Shown: piece after piece, positions 49,703-58,768 of the stretch
Layout: each line of letters opens with the position of its first letter
Numbering within the stretch: position 1 is the first letter of the stretch
From: Cyanidiococcus yangmingshanensis
Taxonomy: Eukaryota; Rhodophyta; Bangiophyceae; Cyanidiales; Cyanidiaceae
Reading direction: 5' to 3'
DNA length: 64,000 nucleotides
Assembly: GCA_013995675.1 (NCBI GenBank)
Contig: VWRR01000008.1
Coordinates: 496,001 to 560,000, forward strand
The notes under the pieces: model-generated
Told to the model about the DNA's origin: nothing
Seen by the model: the letters and a program-made list of their open reading frames with translations, nothing else
Databases searched by the model: none
Program-made: the position numbers and the translations under genes

Positions 49703-51007
49703 ATGAGTGCGTCATCTGCGGTACGCGACATGGAGACTAGTGAGGACACGCAGCTGGACAGTCAGAACTCTGAGCACAAGTCTCATGGTAGCGCTGAGTG
49801 CCTGCCATCGAACTTTAACGTGGAACAAGACACTGGACTAAGCTGGGGGAGTGGCTTTGGCGGCCGCGTAACAAGTGAGCTGGAATGCTTCGAATTCCAC
49901 GCGGGAGGGTCAAAGAAGCTCCGTACGATAAGCAGGTCCGAAGTGCTATTGCGTGCAAGAGAGGGGCGCTCTGTTCAACAAGCTTTGACGGGGCTTGAGG
50001 CACTCTCATCGTCTTCGGATGTCGCTCTGTTTGGTGCTGCAGGCATCGACGACGAAAGACTGAAAAACGAGACGCTGAGAAAAAAGGATCGAAAACGCAT
50101 CCGGCGGTATTTGAGAGGATTTCTGCAGCCGCGAGACATCCGCCAAGTTGATCCTGCTTTTGTTGCAAAACCAGCTATATGGGTTCGTCGAAACGTCATC
50201 GTATTCAGTCTGGAGCGTCTACGAGCGTTGATCTTTGCTGATGCACTTCTCCTATTCAATCCATCGGAGAAACGGGTCCAGGAAGCGGCCGAATGGTTAG
50301 AGAAACGACTTTTCCGGAGCCGTATCTACGAAGAAAGCGACATGGAGCCGTTTGAGTTCCGTGCTCTTGAATCCCTTCTAATACTTGTTCATGAGTATCT
50401 TGAGAAGGATCTGAGTGACTTCGAGCCGGTGATGTACGCTCTTCTGAGCGAGCTGACCCGCAAACTGAGTGCAAAGCGTCTGGAGCGCTTACGGATCCTC
50501 AAGCAGGATCTGAACGCGCTCGTGACCCGAATTGATGGCGTGCAGGACGTTTTGCAAGCACTGCTTGAAGAGGATGAAGATATGTCCAAAATGTACTTGA
50601 CTGAGATTGCAAAAAACCCAAACACACCGCGATCGCCTCTGGACCATGAGGAGGTAGAGCAGATGCTCGAATCGTACCTCTATCAAGTTGATGATGCGAT
50701 GCGCCGGGCCGAGTTACTTGCAGCGGCCGTTGACGACACCGAGGACCTCGTGAACATTCAGTTAGGCACGTTGCGTAATCGACTTCTCGTGGTTGATGTG
50801 ACGCTGAACATCATGGAGGCGGTATTTACAGGGGTTGGCTTTATAACCGGCCTCTTCACGATGAACATACAAGCGCCATTCTTTAAGCTAGACAATGGTA
50901 GTACACGTTGGTTCATCGTTGTTGTTGTCCTGAACTCTTCGTTCGCGGCAATTGCACTCTTTATACTAATCCAGTGGGCTCGCCGAGCGCGCTATGTGAA
51001 CGGATAG
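49703..51007 (+). CDS. MRS2/CorA-like protein with TMN instead of GMN
   Basis: This 434-residue MRS2-family protein is related to the neighbour at 46989-48707. Shared blocks are RRNVIVFSLERLRALIFADA, EPFEFRALESLLILVHEYLE, DEDMSKMYLTEIAKNPNTPR, and DHEEVEQMLESYLYQVDDAM. The first membrane helix ends GVGFITGLFTMNIQAPFFKL, so the Gly of the GMN selectivity motif is replaced by Thr, while Met-Asn remain. A second helix (VVVLNSSFAAIALFILIQWA) and a basic tail follow. GMN is essential for Mg2+ transport in characterised CorA and MRS2 proteins, so ion selectivity or function may differ, for example as a regulatory subunit. The ATG at 49703 is preferred to an upstream GTG. Its N-terminus lacks the long Ser/Arg extension of the paralogue. 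Confidence 0.87.
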   Translation: MSASSAVRDMETSEDTQLDSQNSEHKSHGSAECLPSNFNVEQDTGLSWGSGFGGRVTSELECFEFHAGGSKKLRTISRSEVLLRAREGRSVQQALTGLEALSSSSDVALFGAAGIDDERLKNETLRKKDRKRIRRYLRGFLQPRDIRQVDPAFVAKPAIWVRRNVIVFSLERLRALIFADALLLFNPSEKRVQEAAEWLEKRLFRSRIYEESDMEPFEFRALESLLILVHEYLEKDLSDFEPVMYALLSELTRKLSAKRLERLRILKQDLNALVTRIDGVQDVLQALLEEDEDMSKMYLTEIAKNPNTPRSPLDHEEVEQMLESYLYQVDDAMRRAELLAAAVDDTEDLVNIQLGTLRNRLLVVDVTLNIMEAVFTGVGFITGLFTMNIQAPFFKLDNGSTRWFIVVVVLNSSFAAIALFILIQWARRARYVNG

Positions 51008-51547
51008 ACACACAAAAGGCGCTCAAAAACTGTCGCGTACGTTGCAGCTGCATGTCTGGTCTCGCGCGCATTGCGCCGACCACCTGTCAGAGCATATCTT
51101 AGTTTCATATTGGAGAGAGAACCTATTTTCAATGCACGTAAATGTCGAGAACCTCAAATGCGAAAACGATCATATTGACTGATCGTGCTCGCGAGCTTTT
51201 CGTCACGGTAGATCGACCCAAGACCGGGTCTGTTCCGTTGATCGGATCACGTTGCCGTCGTACGTGTGTTTGCCGCGCCTCATCGTCGTTCAACGCAACG
51301 CATCGATGGAGCCCCAGAAACGAGTGTCCAACTCCGGCCTCAACCCGGCGACGAATACGCACCGACCAAGCCCGCACTCCAGCCCAGCGAATGACTCTCC
51401 GAGGTGTGCCTAGATAGCGGTGTCGATCCCCAGACCTCTTCTTAGCGGACTCGGGGGTGCTCCCAAGTACTTGCCCGAAAGACTGGGGTGATCCGAGTGT
51501 CAGCTCCAGGCACGCTCGTCCGTGCACGCGCGATGCCGGTTTACAAG
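51008..51547. other. Intergenic between convergent MRS2-like and MOCS3 genes
   Basis: About 540 bp with no supportable gene. Both strands carry 90-130 codon frames without motifs. Confidence 0.3.
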
Positions 51548-53101
51548 TCAGTTCGATGTTGGCGCAAGTGAAACTGAATCATTTCCAGAATGTTCACCAA
51601 TATGGCGGATGAGTGCTTCCATCCCGCCCGGGATATCCTCAATGAGCGTGTGAGACCAGCCCATTGCCCGAAGCAGCTCAACTGCTTTACGAGACTGTAC
51701 GCCCCGTCGACATACGAGCCTGAGATGACGACCCTGCCAGTCGCGCTGTCGTCGCTGGACAGCCTCGGGCCATGTATTCATTGGCACATTCACGGCATTT
51801 CGAATATGCACGAGCGCGAACTGCTGAGCGGGGCGCACGTCGATGTAGATCACTTTATCGGTGCTCCTTGATAGCTCAGACGGGCAATCGTTGGTCGCCG
51901 TTTCCTGTGGACTTTCTCGCTGCAAACTGTCGGTGTTTTGGCTTTCGGCGCCACATGAGACTTCAAGTCTGTAACCGATTCCGTGCGGTTCCATAGAATC
52001 GATCCTACATATTCTACAAATGCCATCATTGTAGCGTTCTTTTTCCTTCATCAAAGCAAGGTGCTGTGCATTCACCATAGGTAAAGTTCGTGTCTTGGAT
52101 TGGGTCATCGAGGCAGCCCCATTCGCCATCGATGAGCTCTCTTTGCCTGAGTTGAGTGACGAGCGCTCTTCTTGATGCACAAGGGCGATCCCCTCCAGTA
52201 ACACGAGATTACACCCAGTTTCGTCAATGGTGCTTTCGCGAAAATACCCATCGCCTTGGGCAACCAGACCCGCATGTGGGCGGCGGAAGGTCGCACACGT
52301 AGAACATGTTTCAGTTTGCCTCGCACGTAATTGTACTACCCGGAAGCGATAGCTCAATGCATCAAAGAGAAGCATCCGTCCAGCCAAGGGGATCTGTAAC
52401 GAACCGATCCCAGCCTGGGCCAGGAGCACGCGCAGCGCCTCGAGTGCCTGCAACGTGCCGATCATCCCGGGAATCATGCCGAGAACACCATCGGTATCAC
52501 AACTACCTTGGCATTCAGGTGGCGGAGGCTCAGGGAATATGCATCGATAACAAGGGCCATTATCGCCAAAGTTCAGGACCGAGAGCTGGCCCTCGAGTCC
52601 AATGGCAGCAGCACTGACCAACGGCCGCCATTCTGCAACACAGGCGTCGCTGACGAGATAGCGTGTCTCTGCGTTGTCCGAGCAGTCCAGAACGACGTTG
52701 TATCGGCGAACAATTTCTCTTGCATTTTCTCGACTGACGCCATCGTCGTGCAGTTCCACTTTGACACTAGGATTCAAGGCCATAACCGCCCGAGCCAGAG
52801 AAGTCGTCTTCTTCTCGCCGACCCCGCTCGCAGTATGGGCAATCTGCCGATGAAGATTCGAGATTTCGACAACATCCCGATCCGCGAGACCGATACAACC
52901 TATTCCGGCACCGGCAAGGTACAGAGCCGCTGGACAGCCAAGCCCCCCGCATCCCACTAGAAGCACCGCGGAGTTTTTCAGCCTGTGCTGCGCGAGCGGT
53001 CCCCCAAACTCTGGTAAAATCAACTGTCGAGAATACCTTCCAACCGACTCCTTATCCGGATGAAATATTAACGGCGGAACATTCGACCAGTCGGTAGCCA
53101 T
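51548..53101 (-). CDS. Adenylyltransferase and sulfurtransferase MOCS3/UBA4
   Basis: This 517-residue protein joins a ThiF/E1-like domain to a C-terminal rhodanese, the MOCS3/UBA4 plan. It activates URM1 (tRNA wobble uridine thiolation, urmylation) and MOCS2A (molybdopterin synthesis) and transfers sulfur. The E1 part has YSRQLILPEFGGPLAQHRLK, VLLVGCGGLGCPAALYLAG, DRDVVEISNLHRQIAHT, and the GSCDTDGVLGMIPGMIGTLQ segment, with zinc cysteines CYRC and CSTC. The rhodanese has VIYIDVRPAQQFALVHI and an active-site loop LVCRRGVQSRKAV with the persulfide Cys. The linker between the domains (about 150 residues) is longer than in human MOCS3. The ATG at 53101 (MATDWSNVPP) is used; a TTG-initiated extension upstream is unlikely. 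Confidence 0.93.
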   Translation of the reverse strand: MATDWSNVPPLIFHPDKESVGRYSRQLILPEFGGPLAQHRLKNSAVLLVGCGGLGCPAALYLAGAGIGCIGLADRDVVEISNLHRQIAHTASGVGEKKTTSLARAVMALNPSVKVELHDDGVSRENAREIVRRYNVVLDCSDNAETRYLVSDACVAEWRPLVSAAAIGLEGQLSVLNFGDNGPCYRCIFPEPPPPECQGSCDTDGVLGMIPGMIGTLQALEALRVLLAQAGIGSLQIPLAGRMLLFDALSYRFRVVQLRARQTETCSTCATFRRPHAGLVAQGDGYFRESTIDETGCNLVLLEGIALVHQEERSSLNSGKESSSMANGAASMTQSKTRTLPMVNAQHLALMKEKERYNDGICRICRIDSMEPHGIGYRLEVSCGAESQNTDSLQRESPQETATNDCPSELSRSTDKVIYIDVRPAQQFALVHIRNAVNVPMNTWPEAVQRRQRDWQGRHLRLVCRRGVQSRKAVELLRAMGWSHTLIEDIPGGMEALIRHIGEHSGNDSVSLAPTSN

Positions 53102-54306
53102 TCCAACCTGATGAAATGTTTCTCTCTTGCCCTTGCCCTCGACACCGAACGGATACCGAGTTGACTTAACACGCTCGGTCAGTCGACCTCTGGATCTTCG
53201 CACGAAATCGAGAGCTCGGACTTTTCGGCTGTCGCTGGCGCTCGTTACATCCGCGCTGGCCAGGCGCCAACTGCCCCTCAACAAGGATAAGCGTTCCTTG
53301 GGCTAATCGATCACGAAGCCGTAGGTTGTACGCATGCGAAGGTTGATCGACCAACCTGCCTGAAGGGATACCGTCTTGATCGCCTTGCTGCGAGCTGCAT
53401 GATAGCATTGCAGCTTGATGTAAGGTGCCTACTTTCCGAATCTTTCAACTAGACGGCACGGATTTTTCCAGTGGCTTCACCATCTCGAGCGAGCTCCTAT
53501 GCACTTACGGATAAACGTATATATTTGTTGGGGTGTCAAATGGTTTCATTGGTCAAGACTTTTAGCTTTGGAACACCAATGATGAAACTGGAGCGCGTCC
53601 GCCGCTGTAATCATCGCGATGCTCCTACTCTCGAATGCATTTGCCGCTGGAAACACTCCGAGGATTGATTCGATCGGATCACTTTAGAAAGTCTTATTCG
53701 GATGCAGGACCGCTTTTATGTGCGCTACCTGAGTGCAAGTCGCGCTGCTGAAACCAGTATAGGGCAAGAGACTCGGCAATATAACCTTCGCTTCATGGAG
53801 AGCGCAAGCGTTGTAGCATCGACATCGCAGGCGACATGATAAAACCAGCAGAGCCAGCGCTTTTCAAAGCTGCAGCACCTTGAACTGCCCCATCATCTGG
53901 AGGCTTGTGACCTCTATAAAGCACGAAGCCTGATGGCTTCCTCTCTGCAGCTCGAGAACGGATCCGCTCGGCATTCGATGGAGACGAATAGGCTCACTGT
54001 GGCGGCTTTCGACAGCCAGCGTCGATCGTCTTGGGCGCGTGGCCGACCCACGAGCGTTCCCAGTCCAGTGGCTGCCGCGCGTCGAAGACTTGAGGCGTTC
54101 AGTGGGTTCGTCTAAGGCCCATCGAGCCGACTCCTCTAGCTTTGAGGCCTACGGAGGACACCGAGTTCGAGAGTCGCTTTCATTTCTAGAAGTTCAAGTC
54201 GAAGAGTTTGCGATGCAGGTATGAACAGTCTAAGCGCTCGTCTTGTGTGCGCACCCCAGTGCCAAAGTCTTCAACGAGCGAAACTTGCACTTTGAACCTC
54301 GACTCT
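53102..54306. other. Gene-free stretch upstream of the acidic unknown protein
   Basis: About 1.2 kb between the divergent MOCS3 and the acidic unknown protein. Near 54039-54224 a 61-codon frame (MADPRAFPVQWLPRVEDLRR) looks partly coding and precedes the next gene in another frame; it could be an upstream exon or segment. Otherwise nothing recognised. Confidence 0.3.
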
Positions 54307-54831
54307 ATGACGAGACATCATAGAGGTCGTACACTCCGTGACAGAGGCAGAGTTCATCGAGACACGAATGATGGCGCTCGCAGACTGGTTGAGGTGCCAC
54401 CACAGCCAGACCGTCTGAGCGTTACACTTGACGAGTCCGCGGCGAAGACGTTTCCTTCTGGGGAGTCGTCACTGGCGAGCGGCACCAGCGACTCGGACCG
54501 GCCAGAACTCGAAGAAGTGAGGCTAACTGAGGATACCGGTTTTACAGGGGACGCGGAGGAGCTGTCAACAGAAGTCGCCACTGACTACTGGTGGCTACAG
54601 GGCCTTTTGCCGTACTTGGCAGACTCCCAGGAGCAACCACTACAGAAGCGCGAGGATATTCTCAGAGGGTTGGGTCATCGGGCTCGTTGGTTGCTCAAGT
54701 CGCTGAGGCCAGAGGACGCTTTTGGACGTTGTACGTTGCGTCAGGTTTTGACGCAAGAAGAAATGTCAAGTTCCGATCAGATTATAGACTCTCTCGACAG
54801 CTGGCTTGGTCTGTCAAACGAGCCCGAATGA
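54307..54831 (+). CDS. Unknown acidic protein (174 aa)
   Basis: From the ATG at 54307 the frame encodes 174 residues; it is open further upstream to 54208. The first half is acidic and Ser-rich, likely disordered (SSLASGTSDSDRPELEEVRL). The second half looks folded: TDYWWLQGLLPYLADSQEQP, then ILRGLGHRARWLLKSLRPED and a DSLDSWLGL helix near the end. No family recognised. It ends 7 bp from the stop of convergent cullin-3. The ordered helix pattern in the C-terminal half favours a real gene. Confidence 0.45.
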   Translation: MTRHHRGRTLRDRGRVHRDTNDGARRLVEVPPQPDRLSVTLDESAAKTFPSGESSLASGTSDSDRPELEEVRLTEDTGFTGDAEELSTEVATDYWWLQGLLPYLADSQEQPLQKREDILRGLGHRARWLLKSLRPEDAFGRCTLRQVLTQEEMSSSDQIIDSLDSWLGLSNEPE

Positions 54832-54838
54832 ACCACAC

Positions 54839-57104
54839 TCAAGCAACATACCGATATACGGTCTGCTCATTGACGTCACGTGCAATATATTCTCTTTCCA
54901 GGAGCGCCTCGATCTCTCGTTTCACATCGGCAGCGGTTGGTACGAAACGAAGCCGCAGCTCCTCGATAACCTGGGCGACGACTTGGCTATGCTCTAAGGT
55001 CTGATGACGCTTCAAGATTCGCACAATGCAAGCCATGATCTCTGGTCGACGGTCTCTCACAAGCAGTTCCGAGGTTCGCATCGTATGCTCAGGGCCAGAT
55101 GTTTCCGCTTCTTCGTCTCCGACATCGGTGAGGTTTATCCGCCGGCTCGCGCTCTCGAATGCGTCGTTGAGGTGGAATTCGTCATGTTCGTTGATCTCTG
55201 GCCCGGGTGTTGCTTTGTATATCAGGGCGTATTTGCTGCTGCTGAGTGTTCGCAGAGCACGCCCGATCTCTGGGGTGACAGACGGTGTCTGCAGCGAGCG
55301 AAGAATCTGGGTTACGGTAAGCTTGGTTCTCGTATTGAAGAGCAGTAAAATGAGCATCTGTATGGTGGTGACTTTCAGTTCGTACACCGGGCCATGTTCG
55401 CGAGTGCGCATGCTCAGTTCAGGCACTCCCCTGATGGAGTAACCATTGGAGACGTCGTTTCGGGTGATGCTCGAGGTAGAACTTTTGAAACTCTTGGGCG
55501 AGCTTATCCAGCTCCACGCAAGCTTCGGGGATCGCGATTGCTGGATGTTCCAGCACTGGCCAAATACCGCTGGTGATTACGCACACGTGCAGCATGGGGC
55601 GGTTTCGCAATTCATAGAGAGACACCATTTCCTGTTGCCGGCGAAATTCGGCATCAAGCTCATCACTGATACGCATGTCCTGGATCATGGACTCGAGTTT
55701 CATGGTGTATACCGCTCCGCACTCTTCGCGCAACCTGGCAATAAAGTGCTCCTCGGCGTCGTCGTTCGCTGGTAAAAGCGTGGGTGTATCAATCTCGAAA
55801 CGTCGCAAGAGACGTCGAGAAAGATGCATCTTATAGTGCTGTTCGAAAACATCCTTGTTCCTCAGCAACCGAAACAACGTCGACGCGTGATCCAAGGCGG
55901 TTCTCATTGATTCTCGCGACACCGACGGTGAGTCCAGCAGCGCTTTGTCGATATATAGAGAAAGGAACTCTTGCGCTCGTGGGCATTCGTTCAGAGCTTC
56001 CTCGAAACCCTCTTGCACAGCACGCACGAATTTCGGATCCATCTGCAGCGCGGAAAGCAGATTATAGAACTCATCTTTGAGGTGGATGGCGCGTGCCACC
56101 CATTCAAGCGGCTGTTCCTGGGTGCTTCCTTCCCTGGCCAGGTCAGCGCGGACCTTCTCTCTAACGTAGGGAGCCAGACGAGTGCGCATGGCATCGATGC
56201 CTTCAGGAATACGCACCAGCAAATCGTACATCATCTGCAGATCCTCGAGCCGCTGCGAGCGCAGTAGAGAGAGAAACCCTAAGTCTGTCGTATCAAGGAT
56301 TTCGCTCAAATGCCCAGTAAGCAAAATTTCACCAAGCAACGTAACCAGCGCTGATCGAGTTGATCGCACTTCGAGACACTCGCTGGCCATCTGTTCCTCG
56401 AAACGGAACCATTCGCGGACGTGTTGCAGGTAGGAGCGGCCCGTGCACGTCTGAAGCACGCGATCCGCCGCCAAGGTATAGAATTCCCGTGATACCTGCA
56501 GAAATCGTTGCTCGAAGGCATCAACATACAAATCAAGTTCAATATACATGTTGAGTGTATCTCGGAGGAGTGTCAGCGGCGGCCGCTCACCCAGCCGACT
56601 CCGAGTGATGACGTCAAGCATGGCGTCGACGACCTGCTTGGAGAATGTCTGATCCTGAAGCACACGTTCCCGAAAAGCGCGCATGCCCAAGTCGTATACT
56701 GGCGTCCGGCCCGTTGACCTTATGAAACTGCGGTCCGCGTACATAAAGACATCACGCGCTGTCCGAACTGCAGTCTTATACAGTTGCCACTGAGCTCGAA
56801 GTGATTCCAGTAGCTCCTCGCTGTTATGGGACTGTGACTGCACGTTGCCGCGAACCTGCAGTGAGTGCTCGACAAAAGCCCGCTCTAGTCCCTCATAGAG
56901 CAGCTCACCATACCGGTGCAAGACCAAGTTGTACGCCGTCCGATAGAGTTCCTCAAAAGAAAGGTCCTGGTGCTCGCGAGCAAAGATGCGTTGTAGTGCG
57001 GCCTCCAGTTTCTCCCAGCTTTTCTGTGCCTGCTCTAAAGTTACCTCCGACATGGCAACATAACGGAAGGGCTGAATGGTAAGTCGCGACTTGCGAGACG
57101 TCAT
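54839..57104 (-). CDS. CUL3: Cullin-3, with a one-base frame offset
   Basis: Joined across one offset this gives 754 residues (human CUL3 768). CUL3 scaffolds BTB-adaptor ubiquitin ligases. The start at 57104 gives MTSRKSRLTIQPFRYVAMSE, matching the CUL3 N-terminus (RIRAFP). The N-terminal repeats have LSFEELYRTAYNLVLHRYGE. The cullin-homology core has LFRLLRNKDVFEQHYKMHLS and RRLLRRFEIDTPTLLPANDD. At 55427 the frame shifts: upstream ends RRLQWLLHQG, downstream resumes VPELSMRTREHGPVYELKVT. Removing one base restores length and the beta-hairpin pattern. The C-terminal winged helix has the neddylation site ACIVRILKRHQTLEHSQVVA and ends VYRYVA. Without frame restoration the RBX1/NEDD8-binding end would be lost. 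The assignment to CUL3 rather than CUL1/4 rests on the N-terminus. Confidence 0.9.
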
Positions 57105-57389
57105 GAAGGCACACACACACACCCTCAGTGTGAACCCCTGAAAACAGTTTTTATTTGACAAGCTGCAGCGACAAGTTTGTGGGCGTCTGGGCAACCAGCA
57201 GCGTCGAGGCGAGCGCCAGTCGTCCCGCTGGCCACGCACCCGCGAGCGGTACGAAGCAGCGGTCTTTCATTCGGAGCGAGAAAGACGCGCAGACTTACGG
57301 ACCCTAGCTTGTCTAGTGCCAGTCTCAAGTGGCGTTATCCTGGCAAGAAGAGGTTCATCGTCGCTTTCAGTCTGCTGGGCGACTGCTAG
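57105..57389. promoter_or_regulatory. Divergent promoter region, CUL3 / GET1
   Basis: About 285 bp between divergent starts. It includes a short (AC)n run at 57110-57122 just upstream of the CUL3 start codon. No other defined motif was recognised. Confidence 0.4.
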
Positions 57390-58037
57390 ATGATGGTCGC
57401 TGGAGCTTCAACGGAGGAGGCGCTGGTTGCCGCCTGGATCATCTGGCTTGTGAGCTGGGTCGCTGTGGCGACAAGTCGATGGTCAAGCTCGTTTTGGCGC
57501 ACCCGAAGATCTCCCGGACCACAAGTGCAGATTGCAAACCCAGAACTGGAGTCTTTGGTCACCGAAATTGGACGTTTGGAGCGCGAAGCGAAAGCGCTTT
57601 GTCACCCAGACTCGTTTGTCGCCTACGCTAAGCTCGAACGGGAGCTTGACGAAAAACGTCGACAGCTGGAAGCGCTCCAGCGGCGCCAGCAGCAGCAGCA
57701 GCAGGAGCTCGTTGGGCAGCGAGACTCGGCGACAAGGAGCTGGAGAGAAGGGCTTGAACGATGGCTGCCGACGCTTCTCTCGCTCTGTTGGCTCGTTTCT
57801 TCGTCCTTGCTTTGGCTATTCTACCGCAACACGGTCGTGTCCTACTTTCCATGCTATGGAAGGGCATGGCGTTGGTTTCGGTTTCTGAGACTAAGCCCCG
57901 TCCAGGACGGTCTCGAGCACGCGCCGAGCACCTGTGCATTGTATGGAGGTCCATGGATTTGGTTGTGCGTCTTTGTGGGCCGCCGTGTGCTCCATCGAGT
58001 GCCGTTGAACCTTTCGAGGCGAAGCGCGAGACCTTGA
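57390..58037 (+). CDS. GET1/WRB-family subunit of the tail-anchored protein insertase
   Basis: This 215-residue membrane protein matches GET1/WRB, the ER receptor subunit that accepts tail-anchored proteins from GET3. It has an N-terminal membrane helix (LVAAWIIWLVSWVAVATSRW), a cytosolic coiled coil with the family signature CHPDSFVAYAKLERELDEKR plus a polyglutamine-like QRRQQQQQQEL run encoded by cag repeats, then two hydrophobic segments (WLPTLLSLCWLVSSSLLWLF and GGPWIWLCVFVGRRVLHRV). The aromatic-rich YGRAWRWFRFLRLSP lies between them, as in other GET1 proteins. Two adjacent ATG codons begin the frame. Syntaxin 18 in this window would be a natural client. Confidence 0.82.
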   Translation: MMVAGASTEEALVAAWIIWLVSWVAVATSRWSSSFWRTRRSPGPQVQIANPELESLVTEIGRLEREAKALCHPDSFVAYAKLERELDEKRRQLEALQRRQQQQQQELVGQRDSATRSWREGLERWLPTLLSLCWLVSSSLLWLFYRNTVVSYFPCYGRAWRWFRFLRLSPVQDGLEHAPSTCALYGGPWIWLCVFVGRRVLHRVPLNLSRRSARP

Positions 58038-58158
58038 AGCGACGTCCGGACGTCGGACGCGCCCTCGACGAAAACAATGCTTTCTCGGGGCAGGAGTGAC
58101 TGCAGCTCCCGCACACCCGTTGCCTATAGGAACAAAGTGACAGAGAGCCGCCGACAAC

Positions 58159-58768
58159 GTGGAATACAAAACGTATGCCCTCGATTCGGTATGCGGAGTC
58201 TGGGCCTTTGTGACTCGTTCACCCTTGCTGTCCACCGAAGCGTTGCGCGATCGTCGCCCGCGATCATACACGAACATCAGTACGGATGACCTAGTGCTGC
58301 TTTTGTGCACAATGGTCACCAAAAACGGCTCGGATCAGGTATTGCTAGGGACCAAGGAATGGTGCCTTGAAAGAGACTACAGACGATCGGAGAATCGAGC
58401 ACAACGTGAACCGAGACCGCGGCCCTATGCACTGCAGTGGTCCTATCGTTGCTCGGTCTCACCTAGGGTTCAGTTCGGGGTCCTGGCGCGGAAGGTCCCA
58501 TCGTCTGATCGGGCTCGATATCGAGTTGCGACCTGTCTTTCCAGTTTATTCTGAGACCGGATTTTGGCAAGACACGCGTCATGGCTCGCACTGGCGTGAA
58601 ATCCCATCGATCGAGGATCGACGATCCCGTTTCCTAGAAGAAGCTATCCATGAAGTATACGCTAAACGGCTAGAAATGGTACCCAACCAACAAGCTTACG
58701 AGACGCATCCTTTATCATATTGCGGTCGTTCGTCCAGCACCAGTCATGACTACCGCAGTGAAACCTAG
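58159..58768 (+). CDS. Possible unknown gene split between two frames
   Basis: Two overlapping plus-strand frames look protein-like. The first (58159-58554) includes STDDLVLLLCTMVTKNGSDQ and LLGTKEWCLERDYRR. The second (58367-58768) includes RLIGLDIELRPVFPVYSETG, FWQDTRHGSHWREIPSIEDR and RFLEEAIHEVYAKRLEM. No known family. The shift from the first to the second is +1, the same direction as the offsets in neighbouring conserved genes, so one gene with a surplus base or a short intron is possible. The last stop abuts the stop of the Deg protease on the other strand. Treat as a candidate only. Confidence 0.3.

Noticed and set aside
57110-57122. (AC)n run as a regulatory repeat
   Set aside because: Only six to seven units, too short to claim a function; noted as part of the CUL3/GET1 divergent region.
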